Below, in pieces: positions 24,481 through 33,117 of a stretch of 46,963 nt of DNA (positions within the stretch are counted from its first letter, which is position 1; the number at the start of each line of letters is the position of its first letter). Source of the stretch: UBA9980 sp964436235 (GTDB lineage Bacteria; Muiribacteriota; UBA9980); the NCBI GenBank assembly GCA_964436235.1, contig CAYTCW010000015.1:1-46963 (forward strand), read 5' to 3'. Below the pieces are notes generated by a model. The model worked only from the letters and a program-made list of their open reading frames with translations, made no database searches and was not told the origin of the DNA. The translations under genes were made by a program, and so were the position numbers.

Positions 24481-26773
24481 GGAAGAAAAGCTTGAAGATA
24501 AAGAAGAACTTCAGGGACAGGAAGAAAAGCCGGAAGAGAATCAGGAAGATAGGCCGGAACCGGAAGAAGAGCTTCAGCAACAGGAGAAAAAGCATGAAGA
24601 AAAGCGGGAACCGGAAGAAAATCGTGAGCGGGAAGAAACCGCCGCAGAATCTTTTGAACGCCCGGAGCCTTATAAAAGTTATTTCATGATTAATTTTTTC
24701 TCGAAAGAGCCGTGGGTGCCCCGTATAAAACAGCTTAATCCGAAATTCGTCAAAAGCATTATAGCGAAGGGCGACGGCATTTTAAACGGCGAGTACGAAG
24801 TTAACGGTTATTATTTTAAATTGCCTGAGTCCATAGATTGGCATAATAACTTTAATTATTCAAAATGGCCGGCATCTGAAGGCTATAAATATTTTTCATC
24901 GCTTTTGCAGCAAAGTTTTATCGATGCGCCTTCAAAAGACGAAGGAATGTGGCCTTATAGCATTCAATTCGCTAAAAATAACGAGTGGGTTTATCTGGCG
25001 CTTGCATATAAATTAAGCGGCGAAGAAAAATACGCCAATAAAATAGCCGCTCTTTTTAAAGAGTTCAAAGCGCAAAACGAAATAGGTTTCGGTATAAACT
25101 TCGCGTCTGTTTCCGTTTGCGCCGAGCGATTAGTTTCGTGGCTGATGACTTTCGAGCTAATAGAAGATAAATTTATCGGCTTATTTACGGAGCTTGGATT
25201 TAACGACTATTTTAACAGGCAGTTCGATTTCGTTTACGAGCGAGCCGTTAACAGGCCTCGCGAATCGGAACGCCATGAAAGGGTGGTCGCCCTTGCCTGC
25301 CTTTACGGGGTACTTTTGCAGGCAGGCGGACGCATCGCGCCAGCGCTCACAAAAGTTTATAAAAAATTGAAAGAAGAAATTTTATATCAGACCGTTTCGG
25401 ACGGTGCTCATATAAGCTCGTCGCCGGCGTTTCTATTTTCGATATATAAATCAATGCTTTATACCCTTGTTTTATCGAAAAAATCTTCGGCCGCCAGACC
25501 ATCGCCGTCGCCTGATTCCGCCTTTAAAGATGCCGTTTTTATAGACGCTTTCAAACGCATAAGCGCCAATCTTACCTCAATGGCTTCGCCAAACGGTATG
25601 CTTCCGAATATCGGCGATTATTACGGCTGCTTTTTTCTTCCGTTCGACGAACGCTCGCCCCTTGATTTGAGACCTTCGCTCCAGAGCGCTTCCTATCTTC
25701 TTATGGATAAAAACTTGAAATTTTTAACCGCCGAAAACAAGATATCAGAAATAGTCATGTTATTCGGTGATGAGGGCGCGGCCGAATATAATGCCATGCC
25801 CGTCAGCGCCGCGGAAGTTTTTACATCCAAGCACGAAGACAGCGGCTATTTCTGCGTTACGACTCCGTATGATCCTTTCGGCGATAACAACGGCGCGGCA
25901 AGGCTTATATTTAATTCAGGCGGCAGAATCCGGCCGGACCACTGCGATAAAAATTTTGAATTTTTATCGCATAACGATTTACACAATATAATTATCAGTC
26001 ATGGCGGAGTCGATTTTATAGGCGATTCAGGTCCCGCGCTATTTATTAAAAATAAAGAAATAAATTTTTACAAGAAGAATTTATCGGCCCACAACGGAGT
26101 CGTTTTAAATAAAACCAATTTCAGCTGCAGCAGGGCCGAAGCGTACATGCCGGAAAGTTTCAGGCATCATGAAGACGGCGGCGCGCGTTTGGTTTCATCG
26201 ACTCATAAGGGCTATCAGAGCCTGGATATGGACGCACTTGTAAGACGGACGATCGTCATGATCAATTCTGATTATCTGCTTATAATGGATGATGTTTTCA
26301 ACGGCCGTAAAAAACCGATTTATTTCGACATAGACTTATTTTTTCATTCGCCGCCGGATATTACGATTGAAAGCGTTTCTTCGCCTAATAATAAAAATCT
26401 GCTCGTATATAACAGCAGAAGCTCCGAAGCTAAAATGGTTAATTTGAATCATTGCGCGCAGAAAATATCGGGCGCCGTTTACCGCGCCTCCAATAATCCG
26501 TTAGCTGGATGGCATTCGAGCGCCGCCGGGCAGACGAATGAATCCGGCACGGTAATTCAATCGATCAGGTTTGCAAAACTGCCGGTCAGGATATATAATC
26601 TTTTTTATTTAGTTAAATCGGATGATAATATAAATTCGATCACTAAAAAGCTGAGGATGAATTTGAATAAAATCAATTCATCCATCGAAATATATCATCA
26701 CGATTTCAAGGATTCGATTAAAATTAACGATAAATTCGAAGTTGATTTCAAACGCACGGCGGTTAGAATATAG
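24481..26773 (+). CDS. Heparinase II/III-family polysaccharide lyase-like protein, C-terminal part
   Basis: Contains the two halves of the heparinase II/III fold. After a Glu-rich linker (to about 24660) comes an alpha-helical barrel region with WHNNFNYSKWP, a helix reading SIQFAKNNEWVYLALAYKLSGEEKYA, and a segment rich in RESERHERVVAL. Next is a beta-sandwich region with the hallmark DHCDKNFEFLSHNDLHNIII, GDSGPALF and the AHNGVVLN segment that in this family reads HNTV. Family members eliminate uronate-containing polysaccharides and are common in capsule or exopolysaccharide loci, consistent with the sugar nucleotidyltransferase just upstream. It is probably continuous with the part at 23620-24380. 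Without a visible signal peptide its location is unclear. It converges on the receiver-CheX-like gene, 49 nt away. Confidence 0.82.
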
Positions 26774-26822
26774 CCTTGCGATTAAAAGTTATCAGCGCGC
26801 CGGTAAAAAAATATCGTTATTC

Positions 26823-27677
26823 TTAAACCGCTTCAGGTTCGATAAGAGATATCACGATATAGACCGCGTCTTTAATTTTATAGGCGCAGTTGATAATTTC
26901 CGGGCGATTAAGCGGATAAGCGGTTTCGGCTGGAAGAGTTAATTCGAAGATTTGATCGGCCGGAGTTATTTTTTTCATTAAAGTGCCGGCGGCGGCGTTT
27001 AGAAGCTCGGAAATAGTTTCTTTTTCGTTATCTTCGTTAACCTCATGCAATTTAAGGTCGCATATAATCGATGCAAGTTTTTTTGACAGCACTTTTTTAA
27101 TGGTTAGAATAAATTTATATCCGGCGGGTTTTAAGGTTGATATGGTTACCTGGCGGCTGTCTTCTAAAAAAGAATCGTCCACGCAAGCTTCTACGACCGC
27201 GTCGGTTAAATTGATAGATGCCATGCTGTTAAGCGTTTCACAGAATATGTCTTTGAAAGCGGGTATCCTGGCGTTGTTGAAATGAATTTTCGGCCTGACT
27301 TTTTCCCATGACTCGCAAAGCGCTTCCGGGGCTACAGGTTTTGTTAAAACGATATCGGCTCCGGCCGCCATAAGTTCTTCGTTTTTAGCTACATTGCTGG
27401 AGCTGGTCGTGACTATTATCGGCGTGGAAGCGTGTTTGGGAATGGCCCTGACCCTTTTGATAAGCTCCTGTCCGTCTAATTCAGGCATTATCAGGTCGGT
27501 TATTATAAGATGGATATTTTCAGATGCGATTTTTTCGAGCGCCTGATTTCCGTCGCCGGCCATAATAAAGTTTAAATTAGTGAATCCCGCTTTTTCAAAA
27601 TTCTTTTTGATAAATATCCTCGCCGTGGAAGAATCATCAACAACTAATATATTAAAATGTTCATCGAAATAAATCAT
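26823..27677 (-). CDS. Receiver domain fused to a CheX/CheC-like domain
   Basis: A 284-residue cytoplasmic response regulator. The receiver domain (1-125) has the acidic pair DD14-15, phosphoacceptor D61 (LIITDLIMPE), the TT/S switch and K113 (LTKP). Residues about 140-284 resemble CheX-type phosphatase domains: ISELLNAAAGTLMKK carries the E-x-x-N-x-x-x-G pattern used by CheX/CheC/FliY to dephosphorylate CheY-P. The fusion may therefore sense or quench phosphorylated receivers, including its own. No other chemotaxis or flagellar gene is in the window, so a chemotaxis role is not shown. The ATG has a clear AAGGAG ribosome site, and a likely sigma70 promoter is at 27752-27780. Confidence 0.82.
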   Translation of the reverse strand: MIYFDEHFNILVVDDSSTARIFIKKNFEKAGFTNLNFIMAGDGNQALEKIASENIHLIITDLIMPELDGQELIKRVRAIPKHASTPIIVTTSSSNVAKNEELMAAGADIVLTKPVAPEALCESWEKVRPKIHFNNARIPAFKDIFCETLNSMASINLTDAVVEACVDDSFLEDSRQVTISTLKPAGYKFILTIKKVLSKKLASIICDLKLHEVNEDNEKETISELLNAAAGTLMKKITPADQIFELTLPAETAYPLNRPEIINCAYKIKDAVYIVISLIEPEAV

Positions 27678-27751
27678 TAATTTTCTCCTTCAAAAGGCCG
27701 GTGGACCAGATAATAATAATTCTTAAAAATCCTGATTAAATAATTTTTATC

Positions 27752-27780
27752 AATTTACTTGATTATTATTTATTTGTCAA
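27752..27780 (-). promoter_or_regulatory. Sigma70-like promoter of the receiver-CheX gene
   Basis: On the minus strand, TTGACA (27775-27780), 17-nt spacer, TAAATT (27752-27757). The -35 is consensus; the -10 matches 4 of 6. Confidence 0.5.
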
Positions 27781-27826
27781 GGCAATTAATTACAATTAAT
27801 TAAATAAAAAAAAAGACTGATTTTTG

Positions 27827-27855
27827 TTGACAATTTGAATGCGATTTGTTATAAT
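27827..27855 (+). promoter_or_regulatory. Consensus sigma70 promoter of tRNA-Ala
   Basis: TTGACA (27827-27832), 17-nt spacer, TATAAT (27850-27855): a perfect match. The predicted start is about 12 nt before the mature tRNA. Confidence 0.88.
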
Positions 27856-27874
27856 ACGCTTGTAATTTTTGAAC

Positions 27875-27948
<74 letters not shown>

Positions 27949-27956
27949 TAAAATAA

Positions 27957-27995
27957 AACCCCTGAAGCGCAAGAAGTTTCGGGGGTTAATTTTTT
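27957..27995 (+). terminator. Intrinsic terminator of tRNA-Ala
   Basis: A 10-bp stem AACCCCTGAA/TTCGGGGGTT (one T-G pair) around a loop of about 11 nt is followed by AATTTTTT. It lies 8 nt after the tRNA. Confidence 0.85.
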
Positions 27996-28109
27996 GGAAA
28001 TTTTCGCTTTTTTTTGCGGGTGTAAGATTACGCCGTGGCCTGATTATTCAGGCGGGTTAACAGGTTTTAGCCGCTAATATTTAAAATAAAAAATATATGG
28101 AGTTTATTT

Positions 28110-28955
28110 ATGCACTCAGTTTTTAAAACGGATTATCATGTCCACCCTGATTATTCTTACGATGCCGCGCGCGACACGATCGACGAATATTGCGATCGCG
28201 CCGTCACGCTGGGGCTTCGCGAAATATGCTTCACTCCTCATTATACGGCCGTTCCATCGGTTCTTGATAAATTCGGCTTCGTGCGCCAAAAGGGTGAAAA
28301 AGTTTCCGTAACTTCAGATTGGCTCGGCGATTACATAGGCGAAGTGAGGGAGGCTGACGCTAAATATAGCGCTAAGGGACTGCGCGTTTTCGCGGGGCTC
28401 GAAATAGACTATTGTGAAAGCATTCATGAATTTCTGAAAAAAAGGCTCGTCGAAGAATATAAGATCGATTATATGCTCGGCTCGGTGCATTTAGTTAACG
28501 ATAATCTCGATATAATGATACCTTCGGAGGCCGAATATATATTTAAAAATACCTCTCCGTCCGATTTTTACGATTATTATTTCGGCGAAATAGATAAAAT
28601 TATAGAATCCGGCCTTTTTGCCTCCATAGCTCATATTGAAGGCTACAGGCGTTACGGCGTTCATCACAACCCCGATTATTCAGACGGCGGCCTTATTCCG
28701 TATAAGCATTTCGAAAAAATATTCACTAAATTACGCGATAGAAATATGACGCTCGAAATAAATCTTTCACTTTTCCGCGACGGGCAGAATGTGACCAATC
28801 CCGTTGAGTCCGTGCTTAAAACCGCCTACGACTGCGGAATACGCCGCGTCGCAATCGGCTCCGACGCGCATCGTTTAAAAGACCTGGCGATATCGGTCGA
28901 TTCGGCCGTCGATATATGCCGTAGAATTGGTTTTGGAGTTTTTTCATTAGCTTGA
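28110..28955 (+). CDS. PHP-family phosphatase, histidinol-phosphatase-like
   Basis: Metal-dependent phosphoesterase of the PHP superfamily, 281 residues, cytoplasmic. Metal-ligand motifs are DYHVHPDYS (D8, H10, H12), FTPHY, GLEIDY, GSVHLV, IAHIE and GSDAHR. Length and motif order fit HisK/HisJ-type histidinol-phosphate phosphatases, which hydrolyse L-histidinol phosphate in the penultimate step of histidine synthesis. No other his gene is present, so another small phosphate substrate is possible. The ATG at 28110 follows TGGAG by 8 nt. The gene lies downstream of the tRNA terminator and should have its own promoter; I see no strong one. It converges on the dynamin-like operon with 19 nt between. 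Confidence 0.83.
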   Translation: MHSVFKTDYHVHPDYSYDAARDTIDEYCDRAVTLGLREICFTPHYTAVPSVLDKFGFVRQKGEKVSVTSDWLGDYIGEVREADAKYSAKGLRVFAGLEIDYCESIHEFLKKRLVEEYKIDYMLGSVHLVNDNLDIMIPSEAEYIFKNTSPSDFYDYYFGEIDKIIESGLFASIAHIEGYRRYGVHHNPDYSDGGLIPYKHFEKIFTKLRDRNMTLEINLSLFRDGQNVTNPVESVLKTAYDCGIRRVAIGSDAHRLKDLAISVDSAVDICRRIGFGVFSLA

Positions 28956-28974
28956 TTTAAATCAGGCGCAGTTA

Positions 28975-30873
28975 TTATTTTTGCAGAAATTCCTCGAGTT
29001 TTACTAAATCCTGAAGCTGTTCTTCTTTTACGCTGTTAAGCTCTACTATCTTGCTTTTAAGGTCGGAAGTGGCCAAAAGATATACTATTTTCAGCAGCAC
29101 GACAAGATCGTCGTAATAGTCTTCGATTTTCCATAACGGCTTGTTAAAAACGAATTCATTGCTCAGATGAGTTATAAGTTCGCTCGATACTTCGTCAAAA
29201 ATATTATTGTCGCTGCGGCTGCCGGCGAAACTTTTATCGACGAGATAAAATTTTTCTAATTTTTCAAAAAGTGCGGCGACGAAAGATTCGACGTTTTTAG
29301 AATAATCTAATTCGAAATCGTTAATAAGTTTTCTGCTTTTATCTAATAGCAGAAGGTATTCGCGGGTAGCCTCGTATGATTCGAGCATTTCGCAGATTTT
29401 CGAAGTTTCGTCGTTTATATGGCTTTTAATGTTAAATGCCGAATATATTAAATCGAAGACTTTTTTGCGCGCTTCAGGGCTTCTGTGATTGCCGGTGAGT
29501 TTTAATGTTTTAATATCGGCGGCGACTCCGGCCTGTGATTCAAGCTGAAAGAAAAATTTTGAAAGCACAGGCCATACTTTCTGGTTGAATTCCTTTTTTA
29601 AGAGGTTTATGCGTTCGTTAAAAGACGCTTTATAGTCTTTGAGCGATTTAATGATAAAAGTTATCTCCGAATTGCTTCTGTCAACGTCTTTTTGAATCTT
29701 GTGAGATATTATAAAATCCGCGATGGTTTTAATGTTTTTATAAAGCGTGTACAGGTCGCTGATAATGGAATATTCCATTATATTTTGCGAGTTGCGGCGA
29801 ATGGATTCAAGCTCCGCTTTTATTTTATCGAGCGGCGAAAGCCAGTCGGAATAATCTATGATTTCGCATTCGGCTATTTTACCGCCCTTATCGGTCAGGC
29901 TCAGCGTGCAGTTTTTATTTTCGTCGTAAGTTTTGGTTATTTCGAGTTTATGCCCGCTGCCGTCGCGGATAAGCTCGGCGATTTTATCGGCTATGGCGGA
30001 GGCTTTCTTTAATTCGGTCTTATGCTCGAATATTTTTTTCGCCGAATAAGCTATGGGCGGTTCTATTTTAAAATCGAGGCCGCGCGAAAGTTCTTTTTCG
30101 AATTCGAGCGCCACGTTATTGATTTGAGCGCTTTGAATGGAGCCTTTTTCATCTACGCGGTTTAATATGCAGAAAAATTTAAGATTTTTTTTCTGCCTGC
30201 AGTCCAATCCGCCGTTGATCTCGTCTTCGGAGGCGAAGTTGAATACCTTTTCAAAGAGGCTTTTTAAAATCTGCATTTCCGAATTTTTAACGGTGCCGTT
30301 ATTAGCGTTGAAAACCCATAGCAGCACGTCGGCTTTGTGCAATATGGCGTCTTTGGTTTTTTTATCGTCGCCGGCCTCCGTGGCGGTGCTGAAACCTGGA
30401 GTATCGATGATATTGACTTTATTAAGATATGGTTCCGGATAATAAAAATGGATATATTTAATTTTTGAAGCGTCGATATCGATTTTATCTTTTGAGGTAT
30501 GCTTCAACTGTTCAAAATCTTCGGGCGATATTTCGCGGAAAGAGCCGTCGTCGAACTCAATTAATACTTTCTGCCTTTCTCCGAATTTAAAGATCGAAAC
30601 CGCTAAAGTCATGGGTTCCGAGCCGACCGGAATGATCTTTTCGCCGAGTATGGAATTAATGACCGATGATTTTCCTGAATTGTATTCGCCGGCGACTACG
30701 AGATTAACGAAGATCTCATCTTTTTGAAAACGGGAAATCTTATCTTCGAGATCGTATATCTTGCGCCTGATCTTTGAGTCCATTTCTTTCGAAGAGTATA
30801 ATTTAACGTACTCGCTAAGTTTTGTGTTGTAAAACTCCGAAAACTTTTTAACGTCGATATATTCTTTTAACAT
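28975..30873 (-). CDS. Dynamin-like GTPase 2
   Basis: Bacterial dynamin-like protein of 632 residues, expected to bind and remodel membranes. The GTPase domain shows the P-loop GEYNSGKSS (62-70), a switch-I region with the conserved Thr in EPMTLAV, the G3 motif DTPGFST and a G4-like NRVD. The rest is long helices with heptad-like character, as in the stalk of the family; no obvious transmembrane segment is visible. The start has a GGAGAAG ribosome site. It is the last gene of a minus-strand run, separated by an AT-rich spacer with an assembly gap from a second dynamin-like gene. Such adjacent pairs (as in Campylobacter and cyanobacteria) can form hetero-oligomers; that is inferred here. Confidence 0.87.
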   Translation of the reverse strand: MLKEYIDVKKFSEFYNTKLSEYVKLYSSKEMDSKIRRKIYDLEDKISRFQKDEIFVNLVVAGEYNSGKSSVINSILGEKIIPVGSEPMTLAVSIFKFGERQKVLIEFDDGSFREISPEDFEQLKHTSKDKIDIDASKIKYIHFYYPEPYLNKVNIIDTPGFSTATEAGDDKKTKDAILHKADVLLWVFNANNGTVKNSEMQILKSLFEKVFNFASEDEINGGLDCRQKKNLKFFCILNRVDEKGSIQSAQINNVALEFEKELSRGLDFKIEPPIAYSAKKIFEHKTELKKASAIADKIAELIRDGSGHKLEITKTYDENKNCTLSLTDKGGKIAECEIIDYSDWLSPLDKIKAELESIRRNSQNIMEYSIISDLYTLYKNIKTIADFIISHKIQKDVDRSNSEITFIIKSLKDYKASFNERINLLKKEFNQKVWPVLSKFFFQLESQAGVAADIKTLKLTGNHRSPEARKKVFDLIYSAFNIKSHINDETSKICEMLESYEATREYLLLLDKSRKLINDFELDYSKNVESFVAALFEKLEKFYLVDKSFAGSRSDNNIFDEVSSELITHLSNEFVFNKPLWKIEDYYDDLVVLLKIVYLLATSDLKSKIVELNSVKEEQLQDLVKLEEFLQK

Positions 30874-30932
30874 GATATTTCTTCTCCAAGTATAAATATA
30901 AATAACAATAAATATAATATAATAAAATAAAG

Positions 30933-31032
30933 NNNNNNNNNNNNNNNNNNNNNNNNNNNNNNNNNNNNNNNNNNNNNNNNNNNNNNNNNNNNNNNNNNNN
31001 NNNNNNNNNNNNNNNNNNNNNNNNNNNNNNNN
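30933..31032. other. Assembly gap of 100 N in an AT-rich microsatellite
   Basis: Exactly 100 N between the two dynamin-like genes. Both edges read AATAAAATAAAG, so assembly probably broke in a tandem repeat of this motif. Similar ATAAAATAAAG units occur at about 19540-19590. Any promoter or small gene inside the gap cannot be seen. Confidence 0.95.
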
Positions 31033-31074
31033 AATAAAATAAAGAACTAAAAAAACCTAAAACTTATTAGTTAA

Positions 31075-33117
31075 TTAAGTAAATGCTATATTTTTTAATA
31101 AATCATCGCGCCGCGATGCCGTCGATGCTATAGCCGAATCGATTTCGGCGGCGGCCTCAGCCGCTTTTTTCATGGAAATTTCAACGCGTTCGAGAGTTCC
31201 GGCGTTTTCCGCTTCCTGCTTTTTCAGCGCCGCGATGCCGTTATTGAGCCGGAATAAAAACTGTCCCAGCGCAGTTTTTATCGAAGTAACCGATTCCGAG
31301 AAGGCGTTTAGCATTACCCGCTGAAGGCTGAGATCGGTAATAAATATCTGATTGATGCGGCCGTTAAAATTTTCTTTCGTTTTTTTCGTATCGGTCCAGA
31401 AAAAAAACCAGTTAGCTTTAAGTTTTTTTAAAGCGTCAGGTCCCGCCGATGAATTGATTATATTTTTCATATCGATTAATACTTTAGTCGAATCTATTTT
31501 ATTAAAGACCTGGTTTATCGTATTTTTATATAAAATAGAAGTTTCGGCCGCAGCCGCCGCATCGGAACAGCAGTTTTCCAGGTCGAACTCCGATGTCATG
31601 CCGGAAGCTTTTGCTTTAAAAGAATCTATATAATCGTTGAATTTAAGGTTCAGCTCCATAAAATTACTTTCGATCAATGAATAAGACTCGAAACCTAAGT
31701 TTGCGTCGAGGTCTTCTATGGCGCGCGAAGCGATGATGGTTTTAACGATTTTATCGGCCGCAGATGAACAAATTTCTTCTACTCTCAGATTAAAAAATCC
31801 TGATAATTTATTCAGTTCGGCGTTTAAAGCATTTTTAAAGCCTTCCGCGCCGTTTTTTCTGCCGGCGATCTGACTTAAGGCCGCTTTGCGCTCCGCAGCA
31901 TCAGATGTCAATGATTCTATTTCGCCCGCTAATCTGGCTTTTTCATTTTCATTGTTTTTTACATGATAATTAAAAACCGCCTCGATTTTTTTTGCGTGGC
32001 TTTCTAAAATGGCGTTTTTAGAATTTATCAGTTTAGCTTCGAGCGCCGATAAAAAATCGGGAATATAACCGTCTTTATCGGCTATTTCTTTTAAAAATTT
32101 CGAAGATTTAACTCTTTGCGTCAGTTGATAATCGATTTCAGCGAGGCGTTCGGCGCCGAGTTTTAATTTGCCTTCCGCCGCCGCCGCCTTTAATTTTTTA
32201 AATAACGAAAACATCGGCGCTATGGCGGATAAAGCGCCGCTCGCAACGATTTGTTCGCCGGCATTTCCGAGAGTTTTTATAAGCGAATCGCCGACGAATT
32301 TTTTTACCTGAGCTATATCTTCGGCCAGATCGATCTTTGAAACGGCCGTTAAAATTTTACTGACGGGCACCGAAGATAAGTAACGCTCGAAAAAATCACG
32401 GTCTTCAGCCGTAAAAGGCTGGGCGGCGCTCAACAAAAAAATTATTGCGTCAGAGCGGTTGATCCATTTTTCCGTGATCCGCGAGCGCATTACATTCGGG
32501 TCGTTAATGCCGGGAGTATCGACTATGGATGCGTTTTTAAGAATCGCGGCGGGGTATTTAATTCTTACCGCTTTGACTATAGGCGTAAAGGCGCCTTTTA
32601 CGGATATATAATCGGCGAGATTGCTTAAATCCGATCCGCTGACTTTTTGCCTTTCGAGGGCTTCTGCCTCGTTTAATTCTTTGCCGGAGGCAAGTTTTAC
32701 TTCGGCTAAGGCGGGTTTTATGAACGCTTCGTAATAAGAGGTTTGCGCTCCGTTAATATTAACGGTCGATTTCTTTAAATATTCCCATTCTTCGGGCGAA
32801 TAAAAGTAAACGGTATAGCCCGGCTCTTCGGCATATGAAATTTCGGTTATTTTTGCGGTTTCCGGCGTATCGGCGGCTGGAAGAATCTCCGCGCCGAATA
32901 TTATATCATTTAAAAGCATCGATTTACCAGCTTTTATCTGGCCGCAGACGCTTATAACGAATTTATCGGCCGCTAAATTAGCGGCGGCTTCGTCGATTGC
33001 GCTCTCGTCGATAAGCGCGTCGAATACCTTAACCGGAAGAAGCCCGCTGGATTTAACCGTTTCGTAGCCTTTAATTATTTTTTCTTTTAACGACAGGTAT
33101 TGATTTATATCTTTCAT
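31075..33117 (-). CDS. Dynamin-like GTPase 1
   Basis: Second bacterial dynamin-like protein, 680 residues. It has the P-loop GQIKAGKS (59-66), a switch-I Thr in DTPETAK, the G3 motif DTPGIND and the G4-like SKID. After the GTPase domain the sequence is largely alpha-helical with Ala/Lys/Glu-rich coiled-coil segments. Its ATG (33115-33117) overlaps the AOR stop as ATGA, a 4-nt overlap typical of translational coupling, so its synthesis is tied to the redox enzyme. With dynamin-like GTPase 2 it likely forms a pair acting on the inner membrane; target and trigger are unknown. Confidence 0.87.
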   Translation of the reverse strand: MKDINQYLSLKEKIIKGYETVKSSGLLPVKVFDALIDESAIDEAAANLAADKFVISVCGQIKAGKSMLLNDIIFGAEILPAADTPETAKITEISYAEEPGYTVYFYSPEEWEYLKKSTVNINGAQTSYYEAFIKPALAEVKLASGKELNEAEALERQKVSGSDLSNLADYISVKGAFTPIVKAVRIKYPAAILKNASIVDTPGINDPNVMRSRITEKWINRSDAIIFLLSAAQPFTAEDRDFFERYLSSVPVSKILTAVSKIDLAEDIAQVKKFVGDSLIKTLGNAGEQIVASGALSAIAPMFSLFKKLKAAAAEGKLKLGAERLAEIDYQLTQRVKSSKFLKEIADKDGYIPDFLSALEAKLINSKNAILESHAKKIEAVFNYHVKNNENEKARLAGEIESLTSDAAERKAALSQIAGRKNGAEGFKNALNAELNKLSGFFNLRVEEICSSAADKIVKTIIASRAIEDLDANLGFESYSLIESNFMELNLKFNDYIDSFKAKASGMTSEFDLENCCSDAAAAAETSILYKNTINQVFNKIDSTKVLIDMKNIINSSAGPDALKKLKANWFFFWTDTKKTKENFNGRINQIFITDLSLQRVMLNAFSESVTSIKTALGQFLFRLNNGIAALKKQEAENAGTLERVEISMKKAAEAAAEIDSAIASTASRRDDLLKNIAFT

